A DNA stretch of 64,000 bases from Psychromicrobium xiongbiense (GCF_030271165.1 NZ_JASSZH010000005.1:149757-213756), one strand, 5' to 3'. Shown: positions 43,454 through 55,526, counted from the stretch's first letter. Notes: generated by a model not told the origin, from the sequence alone. Made by a program: numbers and translations.

Positions 43454-44208
43454 CAGGGCCTTTCGACGAGACTGAGCGAGCGGACGGAACGTTCCAGATG
43501 CCATTGGACAAAATGTGCCACCAGCCCGGCAGCTTCGCGGCGGTTGGTCGGTTCAGAGCCGTCCGCCGTGCCCCAGTCACCGCTCAACAGCGCAGCCAGC
43601 AGTTCCATGGTGGCCAGGGCAGGCGACGAGGCACCCGGCGGCCGGCAGTTCACGCAGACCGCTCCGCCCAGCGGGGCAGAGAAGGACTGATGCGGCCCCG
43701 GTTCACCGCATCGGGCACAATCGGTGAAGCTGGGCGCCCAGCCTGCCGTGGCCAGAGCACGCAACAGATAGGAGTCCAGAATCAACTCCGGAGCGTGCTC
43801 GCCACGGGCCAAGGAACCCAGGGCACCGATCAGCAGCCGGTATTGAGCACCCGCGGACTCGGCATCCGTATCGGTGAGTCGTTCCGCTGTCTCCGCCATG
43901 GCGGTGGCCACGGTGTATTTGCCGTAGTGAGCGGCGATGGCCTGTCCGTGGCTGCTACGGCTGACCGCCTGGGTGACCACGTGCAGACTCCGGCCGGGAA
44001 TGAGCTGCAGGTCATTGACCATAAAGGGTTCCAGACGGGCACCGAACTTACTGGTGGTACGGCGGACGCCCTTGGCGACCGCGCGGATCAGACCCTGACT
44101 ATTGCTCAGTAGCGTGACAATGCGATCCGCCTCGCCCAGTTTGTGTGTTCTGAGCACGACGGCGTCCACCCGGTAGGTCTGGGCGGCGAAACCTGAGGAT
44201 CGTGGCAC
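43453..44208 (-). CDS. recO: DNA repair protein RecO
   Basis: Recombination mediator that helps load RecA and anneals single strands; 251 residues. OB-fold N-terminus: [51 protein letters not shown]. The C-terminal part has a zinc site CARCG...CVNC (about residues 159 and 177), present in many RecO proteins. The GTG at 44208 precedes [13 protein letters not shown]; the longer frame upstream lies in the intergenic hairpin. uppS starts inside its stop codon. This era/recO/uppS neighbourhood is the usual one in Micrococcales, here with leuA between. Confidence 0.94.
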   Translation of the reverse strand: MPRSSGFAAQTYRVDAVVLRTHKLGEADRIVTLLSNSQGLIRAVAKGVRRTTSKFGARLEPFMVNDLQLIPGRSLHVVTQAVSRSSHGQAIAAHYGKYTVATAMAETAERLTDTDAESAGAQYRLLIGALGSLARGEHAPELILDSYLLRALATAGWAPSFTDCARCGEPGPHQSFSAPLGGAVCVNCRPPGASSPALATMELLAALLSGDWGTADGSEPTNRREAAGLVAHFVQWHLERSVRSLSLVERP

Positions 44209-44224
44209 CCTTCCATTCTCCCAC

Positions 44225-44259
44225 TGGTGGGCGTGGCCCGGCTTGAGCCACACCCACCA
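44225..44259 (-). terminator. Hairpin between leuA and recO
   Basis: A 13-bp stem with one mismatch (44225-44237 and 44247-44259, TGGTGGG against CCCACCA), lying 34 bases after the leuA stop and 17 bases before the recO start. No T-run follows on the minus strand; partial termination or RNA-end stabilisation is likely. Confidence 0.6.
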
Positions 44260-44292
44260 GCACCTTGGAAGAGTCCCTCAGCGTCGGGGCTT

Positions 44293-46226
<1,934 letters not shown>

Positions 46227-46367
46227 GCACGCTCCACGGGAAGACCAGACAGGACGGCTAGGATGACAGAGAACCCGGCTGACCGGGTGGGTTCAGAGCA
46301 TCGTGACGGCATCGACGCCGTATCGGGACCACTCTTATTTCTCAGGATATTTCTAAGGAGCGCAGCC

Positions 46368-48323
46368 ATGGCCAGCCTGACCTCAGGTATTGACACGAGC
46401 AGTTTCGACCCGGCGGTGCGGGCTCAGGATGATCTGTTCCGCACCGTGAACGGCCTCTGGCTGGACGAGAATGAGATCCCGGCGGACCGGGCCTCGGTGG
46501 GGACGTTCCTGAGCCTGCGCGACGCCTCCGAGGAGGCGGTGCGCACCATTATCGAAAGCGCGGCCAGCCGCGGGGCGGAGGATGCGGTCGCCCAGAAAAT
46601 CGGCGACCTCTACGCCAGCTTCATGGATCAGGAGGCTATTGAGACTGCCGACCTGGGCCCACTGCGGCCCACCCTGGACCGGATAGCGGGCTGTGCGGAC
46701 ATCAACGGGTTGGTGGAGCTTTCCGGGGAACTGCAGCGGGGGCTGACCGCCGGCCCGCTGGGCTTTTATGTGTACAACGATCCCGGCAATCCCCAGCGCT
46801 ATCTTTTCCAGATCTATCAGGGAGGCCTGGGTCTTCCTGATGAGTCCTACTATCGCGAAGAGCAGCACGCCGTGTTGCGGCAGAAGTATCAGGAGCACGT
46901 GAGCCGGATGCTCAGCCTGGCCGGGCATCCGGAGCCGGATGCTGCAGCGGAGAAGATCCTCGCGCTGGAAACCCGGCTGGCGGCAGGCCACTGGGACAAT
47001 GTGACGCTGCGCGATCCGCAGAAAACCTACAATCTGCTGAGTAGGTCTGCAGTGGATGAGCTGTTCCCTCAGTTCCCGCAGTGGCTCAGGGGCCTGGGTG
47101 CCGAGGACTCTGTGGGAGACGAGCTGATCGTCCTGACCCCCCAGTTCTTCCAGACCCTGCACCAGGAATTACTGGACACCCCGCTGTCCGACTGGCAGGA
47201 CTGGTTGACCCTCCGCCTCATCTCCTCTGCTGCGCCGTATCTCTCCAGCCGGTTCGTCGACGAGAACTTCGCCTTCTATGGCACGGCGCTGACCGGTGCC
47301 ACCGAGATCAAGGACCGCTGGAAGCGCGGGGTGGCTCTCGTCGAGGATGCACTGGGTGAAGCGGTCGGACAGCTGTATGTGGCTGAGAATTTCCCGCCGG
47401 CCCACAAGGAGCGGATGGAGTCCCTGGTGGCGGGCCTCATTGAGGCCTACCGTGCCTCGATCCTGGAACTGGACTGGATGAGTGAGGAGACCCGGCAGAA
47501 GGCACTGGCCAAACTGGATCAATTTGTCGCCAAAATCGGCTACCCCAATACCTGGCGGGATTACTCATCGTTGCAGATCAGCCCCGACGATGTGCTGGGC
47601 AATGTGGCACGGGCACATCTCTTTGAGCTTCGTCGACAGCTGGGACGGATCGGCCAGCCCATTGACCGCGAAGAATGGCTGATGACGCCCCAGACGGTCA
47701 ATGCCTACTACAACCCCACGATGAACGAGATCGTCTTCCCCGCAGCGATCCTTCAACCGCCGTTCTTTACGGCCGATGCCGACGATGCCGCCAATTTCGG
47801 CGGTATCGGAGCGGTCATCGGGCATGAGATCGGGCACGGCTTCGATGACCAGGGCTCACAGTTCGACGGTGAAGGTGCCCTGAAGAACTGGTGGAGCGAA
47901 CAGGACCGTGCGGCGTTCGAGAAGCGAACCGCCCAGTTGGTGGCGCAATACAGTGCTCTGAGCCCGGTCTCCGCCCCCGAGCAGCGGGTCAACGGCGAGC
48001 TGACCCTGGGTGAAAACATCGGCGATCTGGGTGGCCTGTCCATCGCCTACAAGGCCTGGCAGGCCTCCCTGAACGGCACGGCGGCTCCGGAGGTTGATGG
48101 GCTCAGCGGATCCGAACGCTTCTTCTACTCGTGGGCTCAGTGCTGGCGCGGGAAGAACCGGCCGGAGGAAGCCTCACGTCGGGTCAGCATCGATCCGCAC
48201 TCTCCCAATGAGTGGCGCTGCAACCAGGTGGTCAAGAATCTTGATGCCTTCCATCAGACCTTCGGCACGGTTCCCGGCGACGGTCTATGGCTGGACCCCG
48301 AGGAGCGCGTCAGCATCTGGTGA
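46368..48323 (+). CDS. M13 family (neprilysin-like) zinc metallopeptidase
   Basis: Zinc endopeptidase of 651 residues that cleaves small peptides. It has the two-part M13 layout: an N-terminal helical domain from TSSFDPAVRAQDDLFRTVNGLWLDENEIPADRASVGTFLSL, and the catalytic domain with INAYYNP-like NAYYNPTMNEIVFPAAILQPPFF. The zinc site is VIGHEIGHGFDDQGSQFDG (H-E-x-x-H), the third ligand is ENIGDLGGLSIAYKA, and DPHSPNEWRCNQVVKNLDAFHQTFG ends the protein. There is no signal peptide or membrane anchor, so it is cytosolic, as in many actinobacteria. The ATG at 46368 has AAGGAG upstream. Confidence 0.95.
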   Translation: MASLTSGIDTSSFDPAVRAQDDLFRTVNGLWLDENEIPADRASVGTFLSLRDASEEAVRTIIESAASRGAEDAVAQKIGDLYASFMDQEAIETADLGPLRPTLDRIAGCADINGLVELSGELQRGLTAGPLGFYVYNDPGNPQRYLFQIYQGGLGLPDESYYREEQHAVLRQKYQEHVSRMLSLAGHPEPDAAAEKILALETRLAAGHWDNVTLRDPQKTYNLLSRSAVDELFPQFPQWLRGLGAEDSVGDELIVLTPQFFQTLHQELLDTPLSDWQDWLTLRLISSAAPYLSSRFVDENFAFYGTALTGATEIKDRWKRGVALVEDALGEAVGQLYVAENFPPAHKERMESLVAGLIEAYRASILELDWMSEETRQKALAKLDQFVAKIGYPNTWRDYSSLQISPDDVLGNVARAHLFELRRQLGRIGQPIDREEWLMTPQTVNAYYNPTMNEIVFPAAILQPPFFTADADDAANFGGIGAVIGHEIGHGFDDQGSQFDGEGALKNWWSEQDRAAFEKRTAQLVAQYSALSPVSAPEQRVNGELTLGENIGDLGGLSIAYKAWQASLNGTAAPEVDGLSGSERFFYSWAQCWRGKNRPEEASRRVSIDPHSPNEWRCNQVVKNLDAFHQTFGTVPGDGLWLDPEERVSIW

Positions 48324-48363
48324 GCCGGAGTTGAGGCAGCTAGTGCGCGAAGCCTCTCTCCGC

Positions 48364-48420
48364 TTATTTACCAGTCGTGCAGGGTGGAACACTCAGACAC
48401 CCTGCACAACTGGTAAATAA
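48364..48420. terminator. Bidirectional terminator between the M13 peptidase and LCP genes
   Basis: Interrupted inverted repeat: TTATTTACCAGT (48364-48375) with ACTGGTAAATAA (48409-48420), and GTGCAGGGTG (48377-48386) with CACCCTGCAC (48398-48407), with an 11-base loop. It sits between two convergent genes and gives an A/T-rich base to the stem on both strands. Confidence 0.85.
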
Positions 48421-48452
48421 ACCTGCAACTGGCAGCTCGTCTCTGCCCGCAA

Positions 48453-50057
48453 CTAGCGCGGAAGGTTGTTGACCGCCTGGCATTTGGCCGGGTCCTGGGC
48501 CGTCTGAGCCACGATGTCCGAGGGCACGGTCGCCTTGGTGTAGTCCGTTCCGCTGGCGAAGTCCTGACCCACAATAAACTGCACCCCATTGATGGCCGGG
48601 GCAGACACTAGGGCGTCGGCGGGTAGATGGTAGGTCGCTGCCAGGTCCTGGGCCACATCGGCAAAATTCGCCCCATACAGCAGCTGAGTATTAGGTTGCT
48701 GGGCCACCGTATTGCTGATTCGGACGTCGGTGTAACCGAACGATGCCAGACTCGTCAGCATTTCCTGCGCCCGGGTGGGTGCTCCGGAGGCATCCGAGAG
48801 AATGATCGGCTGGATCGCCTTGTTGTAGGCCACCTGTGCCGGTGGAGCCGTCGTCGTCGCCGGGGCGCTCGAGCCAGGAGTGCCGGTCGCAGTACCACTG
48901 GCCGTTGCGCTGGCCGTGGTCGCACCTGCAGTGACGTCGCCGTCGCGCCGGATCAAGGAGAACAGCTGGCTGGCTCCTGGCTCCGAGAGAGCGACCCGTC
49001 CCGGATCCGGGGCGTAGGTGGTCCAGGGCACCGTGACAAAGGCCGTCTTGGCCAGGTCCACGTCCTTGAGACGCCCGGCCATGGTGATCAACGAACTCAC
49101 ATTGGCCAGACCTGGATCCACGGTGAGATTCTGCGTGATGATATCTGCGATGGAGTACAACTTGGGCAGATTGGTCAGCGTTCCCTCGGTTTTGATTTTG
49201 CGTGCCATTGAGGCGAGGAAGGACTGCTGGGCGGCAATGCGCGCCAGATCGCTGGCATCGCCGAAGGCATGGCGGGTCCGCAGGAAGGCCAGGGCCTGGT
49301 CACCGGAGACGCTGGAGGTTCCCTTCGGCAGGTTCAGCCCGGAAGCCGGATCCACCACCGGAGCGTCAACACACACATCGACCCCGCCGAGGGCAGTGGT
49401 CAGGTCCTTGACCGCATTGAAGTCAGCCATCATGAAATGGTCGATCGTCATACCGGTGAGCTTGTTGATGGTGGCCACCGTGCAGCCGGGTCCAGCCATA
49501 CTGAGCGCCGAGTTCAATTGGATGATGGGCTGAGCGGGATACACATTGCCGGTGTTGGGATCCTTGCAGCCGGGGAACGGCACCATGAGGTCGCGTGGGA
49601 AGCTCACCATGGTCACGCGCTTGCGGTCGGCGGAGAGGTTCATCAGCAACATGACATCGGAGTTGCCGTAGCCGCCCGAATCCGCTGTGCTGCCGTAGGC
49701 GGCGTCCTTACCCGAGCGGGTGTCGGTGCCCATGATCAGGATCTGAATGGCATCGTGGTTGTCATCGCCGACCGGAGCCACGGAGGGGTCCAGGCCCACG
49801 TTGAGCTGTTGGACCTGAATGTTGCCCTGAAGGTGCAGAAAGAGAGCAGCGCCGATCCCCACCGCAGCCAGAAGCACTACGGCCACGGCAGAGGCAGTGA
49901 TTTTGATCCACAGCGGCGTCCGGCGTCGGACACGCATATGACGCGGACGACCCAGGTAAGCGGTGGATCGTTCCGCGGAAGCGGCAGGCGTTTCGGGTTG
50001 CGCAGACTGAGCACGTCGAGCCTCAGCGCGCGTTCGACTCCCTCGGCGACCATCCAT
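48453..50057 (-). CDS. LCP (LytR-CpsA-Psr) family cell-wall ligase with LytR_C domain
   Basis: Membrane protein of 534 residues that attaches glycopolymers to peptidoglycan. A cytoplasmic Arg-rich N-terminus precedes one helix (about 50-75, WIKITASAVAVVLLAAVGIGAALFLHL). The LCP domain has DTRSGKD, NSDVMLLMNLSADRKRVTMVSFPRDLMVPFPGC (conserved Arg/Asp residues that bind polyprenyl phosphate), and QALAFLRTRHAFGDASDLARIAAQQSFLASM. A Thr/Ala/Ser-rich linker (about 395-425) leads to a LytR_C domain near the end. The ATG at 50057 follows GAAAGG. Confidence 0.93.
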   Translation of the reverse strand: MDGRRGSRTRAEARRAQSAQPETPAASAERSTAYLGRPRHMRVRRRTPLWIKITASAVAVVLLAAVGIGAALFLHLQGNIQVQQLNVGLDPSVAPVGDDNHDAIQILIMGTDTRSGKDAAYGSTADSGGYGNSDVMLLMNLSADRKRVTMVSFPRDLMVPFPGCKDPNTGNVYPAQPIIQLNSALSMAGPGCTVATINKLTGMTIDHFMMADFNAVKDLTTALGGVDVCVDAPVVDPASGLNLPKGTSSVSGDQALAFLRTRHAFGDASDLARIAAQQSFLASMARKIKTEGTLTNLPKLYSIADIITQNLTVDPGLANVSSLITMAGRLKDVDLAKTAFVTVPWTTYAPDPGRVALSEPGASQLFSLIRRDGDVTAGATTASATASGTATGTPGSSAPATTTAPPAQVAYNKAIQPIILSDASGAPTRAQEMLTSLASFGYTDVRISNTVAQQPNTQLLYGANFADVAQDLAATYHLPADALVSAPAINGVQFIVGQDFASGTDYTKATVPSDIVAQTAQDPAKCQAVNNLPR

Positions 50058-50250
50058 AGGGTGGGCCTTTCGTCGACAACAGGTTTTGACCATTCTAGAG
50101 CCAGCAAAGCCTGTTGGCGGATTCCAGGCTCTGCCGCACTCTACAAGAGCCCTGAGAACGCGCTATGACCGGGGGCCTTCATCGCCGGAAGATCCCCGTA
50201 AGATCTGAGGACCCGCGGCCAAAAACTGAGGCTCCCGCTCAGGTCAACTC

Positions 50251-51180
50251 TCAGAAACCGAGCTTGCCCAACTGCTTGGGATCCCGCTGCCAGTCCTTGG
50301 CCACCTTGACGTGCAGGTCAAGATAGACCTTCATGCCCAGCAGCTCTTCGATGCCGGCCCTGGCCCGCGATCCCACCTCCCGCAGCCGCGAACCACCTTT
50401 GCCGATGATAATGGCCTTCTGCGAAGGGCGCTCCACAAAGAGATTCACCCGCACATCCATCAAGGGCTTGTCTGCCGGCCGGTCTTCGCGCGGAAGAATT
50501 TCATCCACCACCACAGCCAGCGAGTGCGGCATCTCGTCGCGCACCCCTTCCAGGGCAGCCTCCCGCACCAGTTCGGCCACCATCACCTCGGTCGGCTCGT
50601 CGGTGGCCTCGCCATCAGGATAAAGCTGCGGAGAAAGTGGCATATGGGCCGCCAGCACCTCAGCCACCACATCCACCTGCTCATCTCCGAGGGCTGATAC
50701 CGGGACGATGTCGGCAAATCCGGTGCCACCGAGGATTTCCTGGCCCAGAGCATCAACAGCCATCAGATGGCTGGCCAGCGCCCCCTTGTCGACCAGGTCG
50801 ATCTTGGTCACCAGGGCTACGACCGGGGTACGACGGAACTGGGCCAGCTGGGTGGCAATGAACCGGTCGCCGGGGCCGATCTTGTCCGTCGCCGGTAGGC
50901 AGAATCCGATCACGTCGACCTCGGAAAGAGTGGCTGCCACCACGTCGTTGAGCCGCTGGCCCAGCAGAGTGCGGGGCCTGTGCAGACCGGGGGTGTCCAC
51001 CAGGATCAGCTGGAAATCCTCCCTAGTGACGATGCCACGAATGGTGTGCCGCGTGGTTTGCGGTTTGGCCGAGGTGATGGCCACCTTCTGACCCACCAGG
51101 GCGTTGGTCAGTGTTGACTTTCCTGCGTTCGGGCGCCCTACCAGGACGGCATAGCCTGCGCGGTGATTCTCAGCGACCAT
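50251..51180 (-). CDS. era: GTPase Era
   Basis: Essential GTPase that binds 16S rRNA and assists 30S assembly; 309 residues. G1 GRPNAGKSTLTNALVG at residue 13, G3 DTPGLHRP, G4 TKID, and a C-terminal KH domain with IIIGKGGSRLREVGSRARAGIEELLGMKVYLDLHVKV. The ATG at 51180 lies inside the last codons of the CNNM/CBS gene (11-base overlap), so translation is coupled. It is the last gene of phoH-ybeY-CNNM-era, a very common order. Confidence 0.97.
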   Translation of the reverse strand: MVAENHRAGYAVLVGRPNAGKSTLTNALVGQKVAITSAKPQTTRHTIRGIVTREDFQLILVDTPGLHRPRTLLGQRLNDVVAATLSEVDVIGFCLPATDKIGPGDRFIATQLAQFRRTPVVALVTKIDLVDKGALASHLMAVDALGQEILGGTGFADIVPVSALGDEQVDVVAEVLAAHMPLSPQLYPDGEATDEPTEVMVAELVREAALEGVRDEMPHSLAVVVDEILPREDRPADKPLMDVRVNLFVERPSQKAIIIGKGGSRLREVGSRARAGIEELLGMKVYLDLHVKVAKDWQRDPKQLGKLGF

Positions 51181-52597
51181 GGTGCTTCTCCTTGACTGTG
51201 GGGCTGTCTGTGGGGTGTTCGGGTGTGGATGCCATGCTGGGACCGGTGGAGGATCCGGAATTTTCCGGGCCACCATCGCTCGGAGGATCTTCTGCCTCGG
51301 CCAGCGGAACCCCTGCCCCGACCGGCTCGACCCTGTGAGCAATCATCTGACCGACGCGGTTGCGGCGGCCTTCCAGCCGGTCAGCCACCAGGCGGATGCC
51401 TTCCACCTCCACCGAGCTTCCCACGATCGGGACCCGGCCCAGATGTTTGGCCAGGAGGCCGCCCACGGTATCGACTTCGTCATCGTCCAGATCCTGGTCG
51501 AACAACTCGCCGAGGTCTTCGACACTCATCTTCGCGCTGACCCGGAATCCTCCATCCGGCAGGATCTGGACGTCCGGCGTAGCCGCATCATATTCGTCGA
51601 CGATTTCACCGACGATCTCCTCAATCAGATCTTCCAGAGTGACCAGTCCGGCGGTTCCGCCATATTCATCGATCACGATGGCGACATGGGTGGACTCACG
51701 CTGCAATTCCCGCAGCAGATCCCCCACAGGCTTCGATTCAGGCACATAGCGCGCCTCTCTGGCCAGCTTTTGAACAGAGAGCGCCGGGGCCGGGTCCACA
51801 GTTGGCTGATGCTCAGCGGCCACCACATCCTTGAGATAGAGGATGCCGAGAACGTCGTCGCTGCTCTCCCCCAGCACGGGAACGCGGGAGTAACCGGAAT
51901 CGATGAAGAGGGTCAGTGCCTCATCGATCGTGGCCTCATGATCAATACTGACAATGTCGGTCCGCGGAACCATCACCGCCCTCACGAGGGTGTCATCAAG
52001 CTCGAAGACGCTCTGGATGATCTCGGCGTCCTCATCCTCGATCAGCTCGGATTCGCTGGCCCGTTCCACGAAATCGCGGAACTCCTCTTCGCTGGCAATG
52101 GTCCGCTCACCCGAGAGGGCAGTCGGCGCAACAGCATTGCCCACCGCGATGAGCCACTCCGGAATAGGGCCGAGTGCGGCGCAAAGGAACCAGACGAGGC
52201 CGGCCGTGGCGCGCAGAATCGGCAAAGGATAGGCCCGACCAAAGCGCCGGGGCGAGACCCCGACCAGAACGAAGCCCACAGCCGCCATCACCACCGTGGC
52301 GATCAGCCCCGCCAGCCAGATCACCGGAATCAGGCTCAGACACAACACCGCGAGAGCGACTGCGGTGGCCATTTCAAACCAGATACGCCAGAAACGTAGC
52401 GCATTGGCATACGGGATCGGGTTGGCGAGCACCTTCCTCAGCGCCCGCTGACGTTGGATCGTGCCAGGGTCGCTCTCGTGGAGCACCGCCTCGGCATCGT
52501 GATGCGAAATGAAGCTCAGTGCCGACTCCACCGCAGTGAACACAGCAGCCGCGGCCAGGAAGATCAGGGCCATGCCCAGCAGGACGACGACGTTCAC
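51170..52597 (-). CDS. CNNM/CorC-type CBS-domain membrane protein
   Basis: Membrane protein of 475 residues related to CNNM magnesium transporters and hemolysin-type proteins. The DUF21 part has four helices (first VVVLLGMALIFLAAAAVFTAVESAL). Two CBS domains lie about residues 205-330 (VMVPRTDIVSIDHEATIDEALTLFIDSGYSRVPV and STHVAIVIDEYGGTAGLVTLEDLIEEIVGEIVDEYD). CorC_HlyC is at about 345-425. The family is linked to Mg2+ or Co2+ balance; the direction of transport is debated. GTG at 52597, 8 bases after the ybeY stop. The tail (about 430-475) is Pro/Ser-rich and disordered. Confidence 0.93.
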   Translation of the reverse strand: MNVVVLLGMALIFLAAAAVFTAVESALSFISHHDAEAVLHESDPGTIQRQRALRKVLANPIPYANALRFWRIWFEMATAVALAVLCLSLIPVIWLAGLIATVVMAAVGFVLVGVSPRRFGRAYPLPILRATAGLVWFLCAALGPIPEWLIAVGNAVAPTALSGERTIASEEEFRDFVERASESELIEDEDAEIIQSVFELDDTLVRAVMVPRTDIVSIDHEATIDEALTLFIDSGYSRVPVLGESSDDVLGILYLKDVVAAEHQPTVDPAPALSVQKLAREARYVPESKPVGDLLRELQRESTHVAIVIDEYGGTAGLVTLEDLIEEIVGEIVDEYDAATPDVQILPDGGFRVSAKMSVEDLGELFDQDLDDDEVDTVGGLLAKHLGRVPIVGSSVEVEGIRLVADRLEGRRNRVGQMIAHRVEPVGAGVPLAEAEDPPSDGGPENSGSSTGPSMASTPEHPTDSPTVKEKHHGR

Positions 52598-52605
52598 CTG
52601 GGTCC

Positions 52606-53079
52606 TCAGGCGATGGTTTCAGCCGGGGCCGGACGGCCCAGGAAACCACTGAGCAAGGCTCGTTGGAGGCCGAACATCTCGGCACGCGATTCCTCGTCAT
52701 CGTGGTCGTAGCCGAGCAGATGCAGGGTGCCGTGGGTGGCCAGCAACAGGATCTCATCCAGTGTGCTGTGCCCGCCCGCCGAGGCCTGATCGGCGGCGAC
52801 CTGAGGACAGATGGCCAGATCGCCCAGAGCACCGGCGGAGGCCTGGGCCCCCGGCGTTCCAGGACGCAACTCATCCATCGGGATCGAGATCACGTCCGTC
52901 GGGCCGTCCTCGCCCAGCCATTCGATGTGCAGGGTCTCCATTGCCGCCGGGTCAACCAACAGGATGGACAGATCTGTCTGCGGGTGCAGGTAGAGTGCCT
53001 CGATCAGGTACCGTCCCAGCCGCGTCAGCTCCTCGGCATCGACCTCCATGCCGGACTCGTTGTTCACTTCGATGCTCAT
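52606..53079 (-). CDS. ybeY: Endoribonuclease YbeY
   Basis: Metallo-endoribonuclease needed for 16S rRNA maturation and ribosome quality control; 157 residues. The zinc motif H-G-x-L-H-L-x-G-Y-D-H is exact (THGTLHLLGYDHDDEE, about residues 122-137). The start is [10 protein letters not shown] at 53079; it overlaps the phoH stop by 4 bases (ATGA). A small extra segment AQASAGALGDLAIC is normal for actinobacteria. CNNM follows 8 bases later. Confidence 0.96.
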   Translation of the reverse strand: MSIEVNNESGMEVDAEELTRLGRYLIEALYLHPQTDLSILLVDPAAMETLHIEWLGEDGPTDVISIPMDELRPGTPGAQASAGALGDLAICPQVAADQASAGGHSTLDEILLLATHGTLHLLGYDHDDEESRAEMFGLQRALLSGFLGRPAPAETIA

Positions 53080-54254
53080 CGAGGCTCTCGCTTTCCGTCG
53101 TCGTGGCGGTCGCTGGAGGCGCCCGGCTGGTATCTCGGCGGGTTGTCCTCGCCCCACTGTGCGTAGGCAGTGACTATCTGTGCCACCAGTTCGTGCCGGA
53201 CGACGTCGGCGGCCTCCAGGCGCATAAAAGCGATGTCATCCACCTGATGCAGAATATCTTCGACCACCCGCAGCCCGGAACGCACGCCGTGAGGCAGGTC
53301 CACCTGGGTGACATCACCGGTGACCACCATCTTGGAGCCAAAGCCCAGACGGGTCAGGAACATCTTCATCTGCTCCGGAGTGGTGTTCTGCGCCTCGTCC
53401 AGGATGATGAAGGCATCATTCAGGGTTCGCCCGCGCATGTAGGCCAACGGTGCCACCTCGATCGTCCCGGCAGCCATCAGCCGCGGAATGCTTTCGGGAT
53501 CCAGCATGTCGTGCAGGGCATCATAGAGCGGGCGCAGATACGGATCGATTTTGTCGTTAAGCGTCCCGGGCAGGAATCCCAGGCGTTCCCCCGCTTCCAC
53601 GGCAGGACGGGTCAGAATGATTCTGCTGACTTCCTTCTGCTGCAGGGCCTGAACCGCCTTGGCCATGGCCAGGTAGGTTTTGCCGGTGCCCGCGGGGCCG
53701 ATGCCGAAAACCACCGTATTGCGGTCGATGGCATCGACATAGCGCTTCTGATTGAGCGTCTTGGGCCGGACAGCTTTGCCGCGGCTGCTCACAATGGTCT
53801 GCGTCAGCACCTCGACCGGATCGTAGCCGGAACGGGCATCGGGCTGAGCCTGGAGCATGGCGAGCAACTGATCCAGAGCATGAGGCGTGATGACGCCCTG
53901 GCGCAGAACGATGGCACGGACCTCGCCGAAAAGTCGAATGATCCTCTGTACCTGCTGGTTGGGTCCGGTGACGACGATCTGGTTGCCCCGCAAGTGGAAG
54001 TCGACCTGCGGAAAACTGACTTCGAGTCGGCGAATCGCCTGGTCATGAGTGCCGAGGGCCGCGACCATCTGTTCGGCGGAATCGAAGGTATACGTCTCCT
54101 GGCGATCCGCAGAGGCCAGCAGAAGATGATCACTGAGCAGATTGGGGCCAACGGGTCCGGAGGCATCATCCCAGGAGGTCCCGGACGGTGCTTCCTCGGG
54201 ATGAGACCGGTTGGTCTCCTCTTCCGGGGGTTCAAGAGGTGTTGCGCTGTTCAT
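53076..54254 (-). CDS. PhoH family ATPase
   Basis: PhoH-like P-loop ATPase, 392 residues, typically found with ybeY and thought to act on RNA. An acidic, Pro/Glu-rich N-terminus (residues 1-45) precedes a KH-like part (about 55-130). The ATPase domain has [22 protein letters not shown] (Walker A) and [25 protein letters not shown] (Walker B), [16 protein letters not shown] and [13 protein letters not shown]. The ATG at 54254 has the acidic tail; the ybeY start lies in its stop codon. The 346 bases to the GerMN gene (54255-54600) hold its likely promoter; no gene is seen there. Confidence 0.95.
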   Translation of the reverse strand: MNSATPLEPPEEETNRSHPEEAPSGTSWDDASGPVGPNLLSDHLLLASADRQETYTFDSAEQMVAALGTHDQAIRRLEVSFPQVDFHLRGNQIVVTGPNQQVQRIIRLFGEVRAIVLRQGVITPHALDQLLAMLQAQPDARSGYDPVEVLTQTIVSSRGKAVRPKTLNQKRYVDAIDRNTVVFGIGPAGTGKTYLAMAKAVQALQQKEVSRIILTRPAVEAGERLGFLPGTLNDKIDPYLRPLYDALHDMLDPESIPRLMAAGTIEVAPLAYMRGRTLNDAFIILDEAQNTTPEQMKMFLTRLGFGSKMVVTGDVTQVDLPHGVRSGLRVVEDILHQVDDIAFMRLEAADVVRHELVAQIVTAYAQWGEDNPPRYQPGASSDRHDDGKREPR

Positions 54255-54600
54255 GACGGCGGCCCAGGGGCCTCAATGCTCGCTTTCGATGCTCAATCAG
54301 CAGTCAGGGCATACTCTGACGGGCACAGTTTTCCTGTACCTCTTCCATGGTACCCGCCAGCCACCCAACCCCCGCTGCTCCCCGACGTGCCCCGATGCGC
54401 TTGGGGCGCATTCCGGTCTGAGGTCTCGGGCCGGTATCGAAAGGATTGCGATCCGGTTGCAGTTGCCAGCCCAGCCCCATTTTCGGCCCTGACGGGAACC
54501 GTCGCTGTGTCAGACTTTCAGCAATCCACTGCCTTTTCCGCCTGCCTCGTTGGCGTCCAGCGGGAGGCTCCGTCCGTCGTAAGGGATCATCATCGGCCTG

Positions 54601-55503
54601 GTGCACGTGCTGAAGAAGTACATGGTGAGCATCCTCGCCGTGTTCAGCACGCTTGCTTTGGCGTGTTCCCTGGCGGCCTGTACCGCAACCACACCTGCGG
54701 TGAGCAGCAACAGCGCTCCCGTGGTGGTGACGGGCACTCAGGCCAGCAACGCGCCTCAGGAGTCGACGCAGGCGGCACCCATCGTTCCGGTGTACTGGAT
54801 CGGTCGCTCGGACGGGGCAAAAGTTCTCTACCGGGAATTCCTTCCGCTGGCTCCGGGTGCAGACCCGATCAAAACAGCCATCGAGAAGATGACGGGGAGC
54901 AAACCGCTGGACCCGGACTATTCCACGCCCTGGTCCAAAGCGTCCAAGGTGACGGCCTCCATCTCGGCCAGCGGCGGCATCACGGTCGATCTTTCAGCCG
55001 ATGCCTTCAACACCTCGCTGGACGAATCCACCGCCCGGCTGGCTCTTCAGCAGTTGGTGTACACGGCCACGGCGGCGGCTACTAATGCGGGTCTGTTGGA
55101 CACCGGAACCAATATTCCGGTCAGTGTTCTGGTCGACGGCCATACCGGTTTTCTGGCCTTCGACAGGGTCAAACTGGATGGCCCGCTGATCCGGGACCGA
55201 ACTGCACCGGCACCGCTGTGGATCATCAACCCGCAGCAGGGTCAGCAATACAAAGGCCGCCCGCAGACACTGACCGGCCGGACAACCAACACGTCCGGAC
55301 CGGTATCCTGGTCCGTGGTTGCCCGGGACACATCTGCGATCATCCAGACGGGAACGGCTCCGGCGGCCGACCCTACGACGGGAAGCTTCACGATCACACT
55401 GACTCTCCCGCCGGGAAGCTACCGCCTGGAGATGTTCTGGACCTCAGCGGACAGCCCGACGACGAAGCATGGTCTGGATACCAAGGACTTCACCGTAGTG
55501 TGA
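54601..55503 (+). CDS. GerMN/Gmad2-domain lipoprotein
   Basis: Secreted lipoprotein of 300 residues. The signal VHVLKKYMVSILAVFSTLAL ends in a lipobox LAAC (Cys about 27), so the GTG at 54601 is preferred: it supplies the two Lys of the n-region, which an ATG at 54622 would lose. A GerMN domain (residues about 60-195: VPVYWIGRSDGAKVLYREFLPL, ITVDLSADAFN, ARLALQQLVYTATA) is followed by a Gmad2 immunoglobulin-like domain (about 205-300: PLWIINPQQGQQYKGRPQTLTGRTTNTSGPVSWSVV). Such proteins occur in actinobacteria that do not sporulate; their role there is unknown, probably in the envelope. Confidence 0.87.
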   Translation: MHVLKKYMVSILAVFSTLALACSLAACTATTPAVSSNSAPVVVTGTQASNAPQESTQAAPIVPVYWIGRSDGAKVLYREFLPLAPGADPIKTAIEKMTGSKPLDPDYSTPWSKASKVTASISASGGITVDLSADAFNTSLDESTARLALQQLVYTATAAATNAGLLDTGTNIPVSVLVDGHTGFLAFDRVKLDGPLIRDRTAPAPLWIINPQQGQQYKGRPQTLTGRTTNTSGPVSWSVVARDTSAIIQTGTAPAADPTTGSFTITLTLPPGSYRLEMFWTSADSPTTKHGLDTKDFTVV

Positions 55504-55526
55504 CGGGCTGCCTTCAGCCGGAGCTA

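Noticed and set aside
54255..54600. Small frames between phoH and the GerMN gene (for example 54304-54606 minus)
   Set aside because: Low-complexity Arg/Gly/Pro sequence without ribosome site or family resemblance; the region looks like promoters only.
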